A model generated the notes under the pieces. The model was given only the letters and a program-made list of their open reading frames with translations. It ran no database searches and was not told the DNA's origin. The position numbers and the translations under genes are program-made. DNA of 64,000 nt from Sva-07 sp035527095 (GTDB lineage Bacteria; Actinomycetota; Acidimicrobiia; Acidimicrobiales; Ilumatobacteraceae): assembly GCA_035527095.1 (NCBI GenBank), contig DATLBC010000005.1, forward strand, positions 15,047 to 79,046, given 5' to 3'. Positions 1-10,067 of the stretch are shown piece by piece; position 1 is the first letter of the stretch; each line of letters starts with the position of its first letter.

Positions 1-806
1 TCGACGTCGGCGACATCGACAAGCTGCGTCGCACAGCCGAGTACTGCAACCGTCTGCCGGTGCATCCGCGCCATCCCTACGCCGGCGACCTCGTCTACAC
101 AGCGTTCTCCGGCAGCCACCAGGACGCGATCAAGAAGGGATTCGAGGCCCTCGACGCCAACCGCGGCGAGGACGGCGAATACCCCCGATGGGGCGTCCCG
201 TATCTCCCGATCGACCCCGCGCACGTCGGGCGGTCGTACGAGGCGGTCATCCGTGTCAACAGCCAGTCCGGCAAGGGCGGTGTCGCCTATGTGATGAAGG
301 CCGAGCACGGCTTCGACCTGCCGCGGCGCCTCCAGATCGAGTTCTCGAAGACGATTCAACACATCACCGAGGACTCCGGCACCGAGATCGGTCCCGGCGT
401 GATGTGGGATGCGTTCCAGTCCGAGTACCTGCCCGACGAGCCTGGGTTCCGGCTGCGCAGCCATGAACTGCACACCCGCACCGGCGACGACGGCGGCAAC
501 ACCTCGATCCAGGCACAACTCGAAATCGACGGCGATCCGCATTCGATCTACGGCGAGGGCGACGGTCCCGTCGAAGCGTTCGTGGCCGCGCTGATCGCAG
601 AGTTCGGCGATCGAGTCGACGGGCACTTCGACGTCCTCGACTACGCCGAACATGCCATCGGCAAGGGCTCGAACGCGCAGGCAGCCGCCTACGTCGAAAC
701 CGTCAGCGATGGCGGCAAGGTGCGCTGGGGCATCGGCGTCGACCCCAACATCACGACGGCCTCGCTGCGCGCGGTGCTCTGCGCCTTCGGACGCCACCAA
801 CGCTGA
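1..806 (+). CDS. leuA: 2-isopropylmalate synthase, C-terminal part (partial)
   Basis: This is the 3' end of leuA; the reading frame is open from base 3 and the start lies outside the window. LeuA condenses acetyl-CoA with 2-ketoisovalerate, the first committed step of leucine synthesis in the cytosol. The visible part starts near the end of the catalytic barrel (PVHPRHPYAGDLVYTAFSG, SGSHQDAIKKGF), passes the linker typical of the long actinobacterial/plant form (GRSYEAVIRVNSQSGKGG) and ends with the regulatory domain that binds leucine. It stops at TGA 804-806. The gene downstream begins 20 bases later and has its own promoter-like hexamer, so leuA is probably the end of its transcript. Confidence 0.95.
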   Translation, partial: DVGDIDKLRRTAEYCNRLPVHPRHPYAGDLVYTAFSGSHQDAIKKGFEALDANRGEDGEYPRWGVPYLPIDPAHVGRSYEAVIRVNSQSGKGGVAYVMKAEHGFDLPRRLQIEFSKTIQHITEDSGTEIGPGVMWDAFQSEYLPDEPGFRLRSHELHTRTGDDGGNTSIQAQLEIDGDPHSIYGEGDGPVEAFVAALIAEFGDRVDGHFDVLDYAEHAIGKGSNAQAAAYVETVSDGGKVRWGIGVDPNITTASLRAVLCAFGRHQR

Positions 807-826
807 CGCGAACTACAGTCGCACCG

Positions 827-1207
827 ATGGCACCGATCGGCATCGCGCTCCGTAGAACCCTCGCCCTCGTCGCACTGGCAGTCGCCGTCGGAGCGCTGCT
901 CTCCTGGCGGCGCCGCGAGATTTCTGCGCCGACCGCGACCGCCACGCCGCAGTGGCCGGATTGGCCCGCGCAGCCCGACGCCGCCGCACAGCCGACAGCG
1001 CTCTCACCACAGAACGCGAACCAACTCCCGTGGCTGCCGGCGAACAACGACGGTTCGGCGCCTGACAGCCACCCGGTCAAGGCAAAGGAGTCGTCGGGCA
1101 TCTTTCACGTGCCGGGCGGCCGCTTCTACGAACGGACCAAGCCGGACCGCTGCTATCCGACTGCCGCGGCCGCTGAAGCCGACGGCTACCGTCAGTCGAA
1201 GACGTGA
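827..1207 (+). CDS. membrane-anchored protein with C-terminal sunset-type motif
   Basis: A 126-residue protein of unknown function. It has one N-terminal membrane helix (about residues 8-26), an alanine/proline-rich spacer, and a conserved C-terminal block at about residues 82-124 (HPVKAKESSGIFHVPGGRFY, then RTKPDRCYPT). That block matches the short actinobacterial 'sunset' domain, related in appearance to Ada-type metal-binding modules; it holds one Cys and two His, too few to prove metal binding. The ATG at 827 lies 7 bases after TACAGT (814-819), so the mRNA is probably leaderless. The assignment of the C-terminal motif is from memory of the family. Confidence 0.75.
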   Translation: MAPIGIALRRTLALVALAVAVGALLSWRRREISAPTATATPQWPDWPAQPDAAAQPTALSPQNANQLPWLPANNDGSAPDSHPVKAKESSGIFHVPGGRFYERTKPDRCYPTAAAAEADGYRQSKT

Positions 1208-1244
1208 TCGACATCGATCACGACCGAACCCACAGGAGAACCAC

Positions 1245-1436
1245 ATGAAGGTGAGCGTCGACTTCGACGTGTGCGCATCCACCGGAGCCTGCATGCAGGT
1301 GTGTCCGGAGGTGTTCGAGGTCCGTAGCGACGGCTACCTCTACATCCTCCAGGAGGAGCCCGGCGACGACGTCGCCGAGAAGGTGCGCGAGGCCGCCGAC
1401 CTGTGCCCCACCGCAGCCATCACCGTCGAGGAGTGA
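1245..1436 (+). CDS. small single-cluster ferredoxin (3Fe-4S type)
   Basis: A 63-residue acidic electron carrier. Cysteines sit at C10, C16, C20 and C54, with C20 and C54 each followed by Pro. In single-cluster ferredoxins the ligands are the first, second and third cysteines of CxxCxxC plus a remote CP cysteine. Here the middle position (residue 13) is Thr, so the cluster is probably 3Fe-4S with C10, C16 and C54, as in the ferredoxins that serve actinobacterial cytochromes P450. A good Shine-Dalgarno (AGGAG at 1234-1238) sits 6 bases before ATG. No P450 is adjacent; pyrF follows after 7 bases and may be co-transcribed. Confidence 0.92.
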   Translation: MKVSVDFDVCASTGACMQVCPEVFEVRSDGYLYILQEEPGDDVAEKVREAADLCPTAAITVEE

Positions 1437-1443
1437 CACCGGC

Positions 1444-2250
1444 TTGACGTTCCTCCGCCAACTCGAAGCGTCGTGGAACGCATCCGGATCGCTGCTGTGT
1501 GTCGGGCTCGACCCCGACCCGGCGCGGATGCCCCTGCCGCTCGACGGCGTGCACGGCGCCACCGAGACGTTCTGCAAGGCAATCATCGACGCCACCGCCG
1601 ACCTGGTGTGTGCGTTCAAACCCCAGATCGCCTACTTCGCCAGCCAGGGCGAGGAGCAGGTACTCGAGCGGATCTGTCGGTACGTGCGTGAGACGTACCC
1701 CGATGTCACGCTCATCCTCGACGCGAAGCGCGGCGACATCGGGTCGACCGCCGAACACTACGCCCGCGAGGCGTTCGGTCGATACGGCGCTCATGCGGTC
1801 ACCGTGAATCCGTACCTCGGCACCGACTCGGTCGAGCCGTACTTCGAGCACGGCGGCGGGATCATCGCGCTGTGCCGCACCAGCAACTCCGGGGGCGACG
1901 ACATTCAGTCGCTGGTCGCCGACGGATCGCCGATCTATGCCCACGTCGCCCGACTGGTGGCCGACGACTGGTCAACGCGCGGCGACTGCGGCCTCGTCGT
2001 TGGCGCCACCTATCCCACCGAGCTGGCCGACGTTCGAGCGATCGCACCGAACGTCCCCATCCTCGTGCCCGGCGTCGGCGCTCAGGGTGGCGATGCCGGC
2101 GCGGTGGTCGAGCACGGAGCCGCCGCCGACGGGCGCGGTCTGATCGTCAACTCCTCACGAGCAATTCTCTACGCCAGCGCCGGCTCGGACTTCACCGACG
2201 CCGCTCGCGCCGAAGCCGAACGGACCGCCTCCTCCCTCCGCCTCGGCTAA
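1444..2250 (+). CDS. pyrF: orotidine 5'-phosphate decarboxylase (type 2)
   Basis: Decarboxylates OMP to UMP, the last step of de novo pyrimidine synthesis. The protein has 268 residues, the usual length for the actinobacterial/myxobacterial type 2 family. The catalytic Asp-Lys-Asp set is visible in LILDAKRGDIGSTA (D93, K95, D98), and the phosphate-binding loops follow (CRTSNSGG, VPGVGAQGG). The start is taken as TTG 1444, 7 bases after the ferredoxin stop, because the N-terminus aligns from there and no in-frame ATG or GTG lies close by. It ends at 2250, facing serA, with a double palindrome between the two genes. Confidence 0.93.
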   Translation: MTFLRQLEASWNASGSLLCVGLDPDPARMPLPLDGVHGATETFCKAIIDATADLVCAFKPQIAYFASQGEEQVLERICRYVRETYPDVTLILDAKRGDIGSTAEHYAREAFGRYGAHAVTVNPYLGTDSVEPYFEHGGGIIALCRTSNSGGDDIQSLVADGSPIYAHVARLVADDWSTRGDCGLVVGATYPTELADVRAIAPNVPILVPGVGAQGGDAGAVVEHGAAADGRGLIVNSSRAILYASAGSDFTDAARAEAERTASSLRLG

Positions 2251-2268
2251 CCGAGCTCGCCCTCCCAG

Positions 2269-2393
2269 CCGAAACTTGCGCACCAGCCCACCACTCGCGG
2301 TCCACCGTGCGCACAATTCGGTGGAAGGATCTCGACCAGCCGAAACGTGCGCACCGGTCGACCCTGAGCGGGCCGATATGCACATTTTTCTGG
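2269..2393. repeat. tandem pair of family II palindromes between pyrF and serA
   Basis: Four related half-sites alternate in orientation: CCGAAACTTGCGCAC (2269-2283), its inverse GTGCGCACAATTCGG (2307-2321), CCGAAACGTGCGCAC (2340-2354) and its inverse TGCACATTTTTCTGG (2379-2393). They make two consecutive imperfect hairpins between convergent genes, so a bidirectional terminator role is plausible. The same motif recurs at 33047-33099 and 34841-34894. Confidence 0.7.
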
Positions 2394-2452
2394 GGGTTCG
2401 GGATGGTTCGGGGATCGGCGGGGTCGGGCGGGGAAGTCGCCGGCGGGCGATG

Positions 2453-4012
2453 TCAGAGGCTGGTCACGTGGACGATGCCAGGGGCGGCGCGTAGTTCGTC
2501 GAGCACGTCGGCGGGGACCGGGGCGCTCGGGGCGATCAGCATGACCGCGGTATCGGAGCCGGTCACCCGGCTGACATCCATGTCGGAGATGTTGACACCG
2601 GCGTTGCCGAGCAGCGTCCCGACGGTGCCGATGACCCCCGGACGATCGTCGTTCTGGATGACGACCATGTTGTCGACGGGCGGGACATCGAACGGCGTGT
2701 CGTCGATGTTGACGATGCGTTGAGCGGCCTTGGGGCCGGCCAGCGTGCCGGAGATCGAGTGACCACCCCCGCGCAGCGACAGCAAGTTGACGAAGTCGGC
2801 CGACGTGGCCGAACACACGTCGCGGACCTCGACACCGTGCTGCTTCGCGAGCTGCGGCGCGTTGACGTACGTCACCGGCTCGTCGGAGATCGCCCCGAAG
2901 AAGCCCTTGAGCACAGCGAGCTCGAGGATGCGGGTGTCGTAGCCGGCGATTTCGCCTTCGCAGCAGATCTCCAGCTCGGACGGCAGCCCACCGACGAGCG
3001 ACACGAACAAGCTGCCGAGCCGTTCGGCGAGCGGCAGGTAAGGCCGGATCGTCTCGCTCGCTTCTGCGGCATTGACATTGACCGCGAACGGGACGAACTC
3101 GCCGGCAAGTGCGAGCTGGACCATCGATGCAATCGTGTCGCCTGCCTTGTCCTGGGCCTCGCGAGTGCTCGCACCGAGGTGCGGGGTGACGATCACCGAG
3201 TCGATCTCGAACAGCGGCGACTCGGTCATCGGTTCGGTCGAGAAGACGTCCAGCGCGGCACCGGCGATGATCCCCTCGCGAAGGCACTCGGCGAGATCGC
3301 TTTCATGAACGATGCCGCCACGAGCAACGTTGACGACGCGAAGGCTCGGCTTGGCCTTGAGCAGCAGGTCGCGATTGATCAAACCGAGGGTCTCGGATGT
3401 CTTGGGAAGGTGCACCGTGAGGAAGTCGGACTCGGCGACGACCTGATCGAGCGCCATCAGCTCGACACCCATCTTCTTGGCGCGGTCCTCCGAGACGAAC
3501 GGGTCATAGGCGATGAGACGCATCCCGAACGCCTTGGCACGATCGCCCACGAGCTTGCCGATCCGGCCGAGGCCGACGATGCCGAGGGTCTTGTCGGCGA
3601 GTTCGACGCCTTCCCAGCGGCTGCGCTCCCAGCGGCCCTGCACGAGTGCGGCGTGCGCCTGAGGCACGTTGCGCGCCGACGCCATCAGCAGCGCCATCGT
3701 GTGTTCGGCAGCCGAGACGATGTTGCTCTGCGGAGCGTTGACGACCATCACGCCACGCATCGTGGCGGAGTCGACGTCGACGTTGTCGAGGCCGATTCCC
3801 GCTCGGCCGACGACCATCAGGTCGCTCCCGGCAGCGAGCACGGCCTCGGTGACGTCGGTGGCCGAACGGATGATGAGGGCATGAGCGCCCGGCACGACGT
3901 CGAGCAGTTCGTCGGCGGACAGCCCGAGCTGTATGTCGACGTCGTGGCCGGCGGCGCGAAGGCGGTCGAGGCCCCCGTCGGCGATCTCTTCGGTGACCAG
4001 GATGCGAGCCAT
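2453..4012 (-). CDS. serA: D-3-phosphoglycerate dehydrogenase
   Basis: Oxidises 3-phosphoglycerate to 3-phosphohydroxypyruvate with NAD+, the first step of serine synthesis. At 519 residues it is the long actinobacterial form: substrate domain, NAD-binding domain (GIVGLGRIGKLVGDRAKAFG), the catalytic Arg/Glu/His landmarks (VARGGIVHESDL, HLGASTREAQDKAG), an intervening domain, and a C-terminal ACT domain (VIQNDDRPGVIGTVGTLLG) that usually senses serine. The ATG at 4012 is preceded by a short SD-like AAGG. It is divergent from the membrane protein at 4096, with 83 bases between the starts. Confidence 0.96.
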   Translation of the reverse strand: MARILVTEEIADGGLDRLRAAGHDVDIQLGLSADELLDVVPGAHALIIRSATDVTEAVLAAGSDLMVVGRAGIGLDNVDVDSATMRGVMVVNAPQSNIVSAAEHTMALLMASARNVPQAHAALVQGRWERSRWEGVELADKTLGIVGLGRIGKLVGDRAKAFGMRLIAYDPFVSEDRAKKMGVELMALDQVVAESDFLTVHLPKTSETLGLINRDLLLKAKPSLRVVNVARGGIVHESDLAECLREGIIAGAALDVFSTEPMTESPLFEIDSVIVTPHLGASTREAQDKAGDTIASMVQLALAGEFVPFAVNVNAAEASETIRPYLPLAERLGSLFVSLVGGLPSELEICCEGEIAGYDTRILELAVLKGFFGAISDEPVTYVNAPQLAKQHGVEVRDVCSATSADFVNLLSLRGGGHSISGTLAGPKAAQRIVNIDDTPFDVPPVDNMVVIQNDDRPGVIGTVGTLLGNAGVNISDMDVSRVTGSDTAVMLIAPSAPVPADVLDELRAAPGIVHVTSL

Positions 4013-4095
4013 AGGACCTTGTGCTTATCGGGTTCGGCACACCACTTCCACGGACTTTGACGAACCGTTCACCGCCACCCGGTACGTTCGGGGCG

Positions 4096-5283
4096 ATGAC
4101 GCCCACCGAGCGCGCGAACGAGATCGAGCGCTGGTTCGTTCAACGTGGTGTCCCGCACCTGGTCGAGGCCGATGACAACGCCTCGATCCTGGACACGTGG
4201 ACCCGGGCGCTCCCACTCCTCGTGGCCGCCTACGTGCTGCTCGGGCTCAACGCGCTCAACCTTCGCGACTGGTCGGTCGCCCAGAACGTCGCGACCGCAG
4301 CGGCGGTGATCGCCATGCTGCTCGCGGCGTGGGTGCTGTCGAATCGCCTGCGCGGCGAGGCCACGTTCGCCCGACCGACGGACATCGACGCACCCGAACT
4401 GCTGCTGTTCGTGTTCGGGCCCGCGATCCCGGTGCTGGCGTTCGGGCAGGTCCGCGATGCGATCGAGAGCGTCATGCTGGCGCTCACGCTGCTGGTGCTG
4501 ATCTACCTCTGGTCGTCGTACGGCGTCGGGGCCCTGTTGCGTTGGGGGGCCCGGCGGTCGAGCGGCCAGCTCACCGGACTCGGGCCGTTGGTGGCACGGG
4601 CCCTCCCACTGCTGCTCGTGTTCAACACGTTTCTGTTCGTGAATGCCGAGGTCTGGGAGATGGCCGGCACGCTCGACGGTGCCGCCTACGCGGTGGTCGT
4701 GCTCACCTTCTTCTCCCTCGGCGCCGTGTTCGCCGTCAGTCGGGTGCCTGGATTCATCCGCGACGAGAACCGATTCGAGTCGTGGCGCGATGTTGCGGAT
4801 CATCTCGAGGGGACTCCGGCCGCCACCGTCGAACTTCCGACCGCCGGTGCCACACTCGACCCATTGCGCCCGCGCCAGCGGTTCAACATCGGGCTGATCG
4901 GGTTGTTCGGGCAGGCGCTGCAGATCACGCTCGTCGTCGCTGCGCTGACAGGTTTCTTCATCTTCTTCGGATTCATGGCGGTCACCGCAGACACCGTGAC
5001 CAACTGGACCGGACTCGACACGGTGCGCGTCATCACTGAAGCGGGCTTCGGCGATCGCACGCTGGTGCTCACCGAACCGTTGATCCGGGTGTCGGTGTTC
5101 CTGGGAGCGTTCTCCGGCATGTACTTCACGGTGGTGCTCACCACCGACGAGACCTACCGGACCGAGTTCGCGAGCGACGTCGGTCCCGAAATTCGCCAGA
5201 TCCTCGCCGTGCGCATTGCGTACCACGTCGTCAAGGGAACCCACGGGGCGTCTCATCCTCCCGCTGGCGGGATCGCACGATGA
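4096..5283 (+). CDS. polytopic membrane protein, unknown function
   Basis: A 395-residue protein with about eight hydrophobic helices and a short soluble N-terminus (TPTERANEIERWFVQRGVPH). I do not recognise the family and see no transporter or enzyme signature. The ATG at 4096 was chosen because TACGTT (4083-4088) lies 7 bases before it and the in-frame extension upstream, to 4021, is low-quality coding. Its stop overlaps the ATG of the next gene (ATGA at 5280-5283), so it probably leads the transcript that includes the GNAT, enolase-superfamily and SCP2 genes. Confidence 0.8.
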   Translation: MTPTERANEIERWFVQRGVPHLVEADDNASILDTWTRALPLLVAAYVLLGLNALNLRDWSVAQNVATAAAVIAMLLAAWVLSNRLRGEATFARPTDIDAPELLLFVFGPAIPVLAFGQVRDAIESVMLALTLLVLIYLWSSYGVGALLRWGARRSSGQLTGLGPLVARALPLLLVFNTFLFVNAEVWEMAGTLDGAAYAVVVLTFFSLGAVFAVSRVPGFIRDENRFESWRDVADHLEGTPAATVELPTAGATLDPLRPRQRFNIGLIGLFGQALQITLVVAALTGFFIFFGFMAVTADTVTNWTGLDTVRVITEAGFGDRTLVLTEPLIRVSVFLGAFSGMYFTVVLTTDETYRTEFASDVGPEIRQILAVRIAYHVVKGTHGASHPPAGGIAR

Positions 5284-5996
5284 CCCACTCGGCGATCACG
5301 ATCCGCACCATCACGACGCGCGACGAGTTCCTCGCTCACGACGCTCTGATGCAGGACGTCTGGGGGATGGCGGTGCCGCTCGTCAACATCGAGCTACTCA
5401 CTGCGCTGTCGCACTCAGGCGGGTACGTCGCTGCCGCGTACGACGACGACCGACTGGTCGGCGCATCGGTCGGGTTTCTGGCGAGTCATCACGGCCAGCG
5501 GGCGTTGCACAGCCACATCACCGGCGTGGTCGATTCGATGCGTCACACCGGGGTCGGGCGGGCGATCAAGCTGCATCAGCGCAGCTGGGCCGCAGAGCGC
5601 GGTCTCGATTGGATCACCTGGACGTTCGACCCGCTGGTGCGTCGCAACGCCTGGTTCAACATTGCGATTCTCGGTGCCGACGTCGATGCGTACGTGCCAT
5701 CGTTCTATGGCGAGATGACGGACGCGATCAACGTCGGCGACGACTCCGATCGGCTCGTCATGGCGTGGGATCTCAAGGCTGAGCTCCCCATCGAACCACG
5801 CGCCGGGAGCGACGTCGGCAACTGCGTGCTGGTCCCGACGCCACCCGACATCGTCGAGCTCCGACGTACCGATCCGACAGCGGTCGCTGCGTGGCGAAGC
5901 GAAACGCGCGGAGCTTTGACCGCCGCGCTCGACTCCGGGCGACCAGTGCTGGGATTCACGCGCGACGGCTCCTACGTGATCGGATCAGCACCATGA
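5280..5996 (+). CDS. GNAT-family N-acetyltransferase (COG3375-like)
   Basis: A 238-residue cytosolic protein with a GNAT fold in its first half: a substrate/acceptor strand region (GGYVAAAYDDDRLVGASVGF), then the acetyl-CoA loop region (VVDSMRHTGVGRAIKLHQR), where the Q/RxxGxG/A signature is loosened to RHTGVGR. The rest, including TWTFDPLVRRNAWFNI, matches the conserved core of the COG3375 group, which is often found beside enolase-superfamily genes, as here (next gene 13 bases on). Acceptor unknown; modification of the acylamino acid or a related substrate used by that neighbour is only a guess. Confidence 0.85.
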   Translation: MTHSAITIRTITTRDEFLAHDALMQDVWGMAVPLVNIELLTALSHSGGYVAAAYDDDRLVGASVGFLASHHGQRALHSHITGVVDSMRHTGVGRAIKLHQRSWAAERGLDWITWTFDPLVRRNAWFNIAILGADVDAYVPSFYGEMTDAINVGDDSDRLVMAWDLKAELPIEPRAGSDVGNCVLVPTPPDIVELRRTDPTAVAAWRSETRGALTAALDSGRPVLGFTRDGSYVIGSAP

Positions 5997-6009
5997 CCGG
6001 GATCACTTC

Positions 6010-7170
6010 ATGAGCTGGGCGATCGACAGCGTCGAGCTGCGCCGGATAGCAATGCCGCTCGTCTCGCCCTTCCGAACGAGCTTCGGAAGCCAGACCCAGC
6101 GCGACATCCTGCTGGTGCGCGTGCGTCTCGCCGATGCATCGGGCGGCTCGTCCGACACGATCGAGGGCTGGGGCGAATGCGTCGCGCTCTCCGAGCCGAG
6201 CTACTCGCCGGAGTACGTCGACGGCGCCCAGCACGTGATCGTCCACCACCTGCTGCCACGGCTGATGGCCGCGGGCCCCATCGAGGCCGACGACGTTGCG
6301 CCTTCGCTCGCCAAGTTGCACGGTCACCCGATGGCGAAGGCGGCGTTGGAGATGGCGGTCCTCGACGCACAGCTGCGAGCCACCGGTCAGTCGTTCGGGG
6401 CGTTTCTCGGCGTCGAGAACTCCCGCATCCCGAGCGGCGTGAGCGTCGGTATCCACGCCACGACCGACGAGCTGCTCGCCGCAGTGCAGGGCTACGTCGA
6501 CGATGGCTACGTCCGCATCAAACTCAAGATCGAGCCGGGCTCAGACATCGAACAGGTCGCTGCCGTTCGTGAACTGATCGGCCCCGGAACGCCGTTCCAG
6601 GTCGATGCCAACACCGCCTACCGCCGCACCGACGGTGCCCACCTCGCACGGCTCGACGACTTCGATCTGCTGCTGATCGAGCAGCCGCTGCCCGAAGACG
6701 ACATCATCGGACACGCCCGCCTCGCCGCCGAAGTCGAGACGCCGATCTGCCTCGACGAGTCACTCGTGTCCGCGTCCGGCACCGCCGACGCGATCGAACT
6801 CGGGGCGTGCGAGATCGCGAACATCAAGCCCGGCCGGGTTGGCGGCTATCTCGAAGCGGTCCGCATTCACGACCTGTGTCTCGCAAAGGGAATCCCGGTG
6901 TGGTGCGGTGGCATGTTGGAGACCGGGATCGGTCGGGCCGCCAATGCGGCGCTCGCCGCATTGCCCGGGTTCACGCTGCCGGGCGACATCAGTGCGTCGA
7001 CGCGCTTCTACGCGCGAGACATCGTCACCGACCCGATCACGATCACCGACGGCCACGTCACGGTGCCGACGACTCCCGGGCTCGGGTTCGACCTCGACCG
7101 CGACTTCCTCGACTCGGTCACGACGTGCCGTCTGCACATCGACCGGCGCGGTACAGTCACCGAACTATGA
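6010..7170 (+). CDS. menC: enolase-superfamily enzyme, o-succinylbenzoate synthase / N-acylamino acid racemase type
   Basis: A 386-residue muconate-lactonizing subgroup enzyme. The acid-base lysines are in VRIKLKIEPG (K171, K173), the Mg ligands are D199 (FQVDANTAY), E224 (LLIEQPLP) and D249 (ICLDES), and the opposite lysine is K273 (NIKPGRVGG). Members of this group dehydrate SHCHC to o-succinylbenzoate in menaquinone synthesis, racemise N-acylamino acids, or do both. No other men gene is present in the window and a GNAT gene precedes it, so the racemase role cannot be excluded. The gene symbol is therefore tentative. Confidence 0.88.
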   Translation: MSWAIDSVELRRIAMPLVSPFRTSFGSQTQRDILLVRVRLADASGGSSDTIEGWGECVALSEPSYSPEYVDGAQHVIVHHLLPRLMAAGPIEADDVAPSLAKLHGHPMAKAALEMAVLDAQLRATGQSFGAFLGVENSRIPSGVSVGIHATTDELLAAVQGYVDDGYVRIKLKIEPGSDIEQVAAVRELIGPGTPFQVDANTAYRRTDGAHLARLDDFDLLLIEQPLPEDDIIGHARLAAEVETPICLDESLVSASGTADAIELGACEIANIKPGRVGGYLEAVRIHDLCLAKGIPVWCGGMLETGIGRAANAALAALPGFTLPGDISASTRFYARDIVTDPITITDGHVTVPTTPGLGFDLDRDFLDSVTTCRLHIDRRGTVTEL

Positions 7171-7577
7171 CGCACCTGTTCCTGTCAGAAGAGTGGATGG
7201 CCGCGGCTCACGAGATCCGCGAGAAGTACGCCGACCAGGTTCCGCCGGTCACCACCGTGATCAAGATCAACCAGGTGATCGTCGACGTGCCGTTCGGCGA
7301 CGGCGAGGTCAAGAGCTACCTCGACACGTCGTCGGGACATCTCGTGATGGAACTCGGCGAACTCGATGATGCCGACGCCACAGTCACCACCGACTACGAC
7401 ACCGCCAAAGCGATGTTCGTCGATCAGGACCAAGCCATTGCCATGCAGGCCTTCATGGCCGGCAAGATCAAGGTGCAGGGCGACATGATGAAGATGATGG
7501 CGATGCAGACCGCAATCCCGTCGAACGAATTCACCGACACGATCGCCGACGAAATCAAGTCGATCACCGCGCCGTAA
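7167..7577 (+). CDS. SCP2 sterol-binding domain protein
   Basis: A 136-residue soluble protein whose whole length fits the SCP2 fold: an amphipathic N-terminal helix, the strand region VKSYLDTSSGHLVMELGE, and the C-terminal helix block typical of the family (AMQAFMAGKIKVQGDMMKMM). SCP2 domains bind lipids or acyl-CoA in a hydrophobic tunnel; the ligand cannot be told here. The ATG overlaps the stop of the enolase-superfamily gene (ATGA 7167-7170). A TACAGT hexamer 9 bases upstream, inside the previous gene, could also give a separate leaderless transcript. Confidence 0.88.
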   Translation: MTHLFLSEEWMAAAHEIREKYADQVPPVTTVIKINQVIVDVPFGDGEVKSYLDTSSGHLVMELGELDDADATVTTDYDTAKAMFVDQDQAIAMQAFMAGKIKVQGDMMKMMAMQTAIPSNEFTDTIADEIKSITAP

Positions 7578-7584
7578 CGACATC

Positions 7585-7599
7585 CGGGGGTCAGCCCCG
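7585..7599. terminator. short GC hairpin between convergent genes
   Basis: Arms CGGGG (7585-7589) and CCCCG (7595-7599) with a 5-base loop lie between the convergent SCP2 and regulator genes. No T-run follows, as is usual in high-GC actinobacteria. Weak evidence. Confidence 0.4.
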
Positions 7600-7610
7600 T
7601 GATGGAATCG

Positions 7611-8354
7611 TCAGACCGTCGTGGCGCAGACCGTGTCGCCGCGGGCCACGCTCGACTCGCTCACCACGTCGACGTCGGTGGCGCCGTCATCGTTGACCAG
7701 CGCGGCGAGCATGCCCTTGACCATGCCGCGGTCGACGGCGCAGATCACCGGATGGTCGGTGGCGATGTCTCCGAACGGGCAGTGGTCGTTGATGATGCGG
7801 AGCTGGCCGTTGCGACCCTCGGCGTGTGCCGCGAACCCGTGCGCAGTGAGCGCGTCGGCGACGGACTGCATCGCCGATCGCAGCGATCGGCGACCTGCCG
7901 TGAGCGCATCGCCGGTGAGACCCTCGGCCATCGCCCGGCCGTATTCGGTGCCGACCTCTTCGGCGATCCGTTCGGCCTCGTCGTGCGGAAGGCGATCGAG
8001 CGCTCGGCCGAGCAGCGAGAGCACGAGATCGTCGCTGCGCACCGGGAACTCGTCGGCGGTGGCGTCCCCGACAGCGACGTAGCGCTTGGAGGGCCGACCA
8101 GCGCCGGCGCCCGGCACCTTTCCCGTGACCACCTCGAGATAGCCGCCTGCCGCCAACTTGTCGAGGTGGTGCCGCGCGACGTTGGCGTGCACGCCCACTT
8201 CTGCTGCAACCGTCGATGCCGTGGCGCCCGCTGCGACGCCTCCAGCGTCTACCGAGCAGTCCTTGACGAACAGGTAGATCGCACGGCGCGTCGGATCGCC
8301 AAAGGCGTCGGTGATCGCCGACACCGTGGCCGTGAACGACGGGCTCGTTCGCAC
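7611..8354 (-). CDS. SufR-like (COG2345) winged-helix transcriptional regulator
   Basis: A 247-residue regulator. The N-terminal half is a winged helix-turn-helix (DPTRRAIYLFV, then VHANVARHHLDKLAAGGYLE). The C-terminal half carries CPFGDIATDHPVICAVDRG, where C192 and C205 are separated by 12 residues, the spacing of the first two Fe-S ligands in SufR-family repressors. It is divergent from an Mrp-type Fe-S carrier (starts 60 bases apart), which supports a role in Fe-S homeostasis. GTG 8354 is chosen because TAGAAT lies 7 bases upstream; the frame stays open for another 2 kb but that part is antisense to real genes. Confidence 0.85.
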   Translation of the reverse strand: MRTSPSFTATVSAITDAFGDPTRRAIYLFVKDCSVDAGGVAAGATASTVAAEVGVHANVARHHLDKLAAGGYLEVVTGKVPGAGAGRPSKRYVAVGDATADEFPVRSDDLVLSLLGRALDRLPHDEAERIAEEVGTEYGRAMAEGLTGDALTAGRRSLRSAMQSVADALTAHGFAAHAEGRNGQLRIINDHCPFGDIATDHPVICAVDRGMVKGMLAALVNDDGATDVDVVSESSVARGDTVCATTV

Positions 8355-8414
8355 GAGAGCAATTCTACCTATCCACGTAGTGCAAATTCGTAGTGCCCTC
8401 GCCACAATGAGGAC

Positions 8415-9563
<1,149 letters not shown>

Positions 9564-9574
9564 CACCTGTGACG

Positions 9575-9593
9575 TCTGGGGTCTGACCCCAGA
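9575..9593. terminator. palindrome after mrp
   Basis: TCTGGGGTC (9575-9583) and GACCCCAGA (9585-9593) are perfect inverted arms around one base, 12 bases after the mrp stop and before the zincin gene. It may be a terminator or an operator; TAACAC just after it (9596-9601) is the likely -10 for the next gene. Confidence 0.45.
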
Positions 9594-9608
9594 TGTAACA
9601 CTTCGCCG

Positions 9609-9947
9609 ATGGACGTGGTGCCGAGGTACAAGTTCGAGGCGATGGTCGCCGACGCGCTCGACGATCTGCCCGACGAACTGCTGCACGTGCTCGACAACGT
9701 CGTCGTGCAGGTGGTCGATCGCCACCCCGTCGAACCGGACCTCCTCGGGCTCTACGAAGGGGTGCCGCACACCGAACGCACCGGCCACGAAGGCCCGGAC
9801 GTCGTCTCGATCTTTCGAGTTCCCCTGTGCGAGATGTGTCGCGACCTCGACGAGCTCGCGGAGGAGGTCTACGTGACGGTCATCCACGAAGTCGCGCATG
9901 CGGCCGGCATCGATGACGACCGCCTCCACGAACTCGGATGGGCCTGA
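9609..9947 (+). CDS. small metallopeptidase-family protein (zincin, PF06262 type)
   Basis: A 112-residue protein with the HExxH zinc motif in VIHEVAHAAGID (H93, E94, H97), followed by LHELGW at the C-terminus. This is the pattern of the short 'metallopeptidase family' proteins common in actinobacteria. It has no signal peptide or membrane segment, so it should be cytosolic. Its substrate is unknown in the family as a whole. The ATG at 9609 stands 7 bases after TAACAC, again suggesting a leaderless transcript. Confidence 0.88.
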   Translation: MDVVPRYKFEAMVADALDDLPDELLHVLDNVVVQVVDRHPVEPDLLGLYEGVPHTERTGHEGPDVVSIFRVPLCEMCRDLDELAEEVYVTVIHEVAHAAGIDDDRLHELGWA

Positions 9948-10067
9948 CGATTCGCTCGAAGCTGCGCCGCGATCAGCGCCAACCGCGCCCGGTGTCCGGC
10001 ACGCCAGCGGCACAGATGACGTTCTGGGACGGTCGAGGCGTAGATCGGCGATGGTAGACACCGGTGG

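Noticed and set aside
2720..4060. Plus-strand frame opposite serA
   Set aside because: It is a shadow; serA has all catalytic and ACT-domain landmarks.
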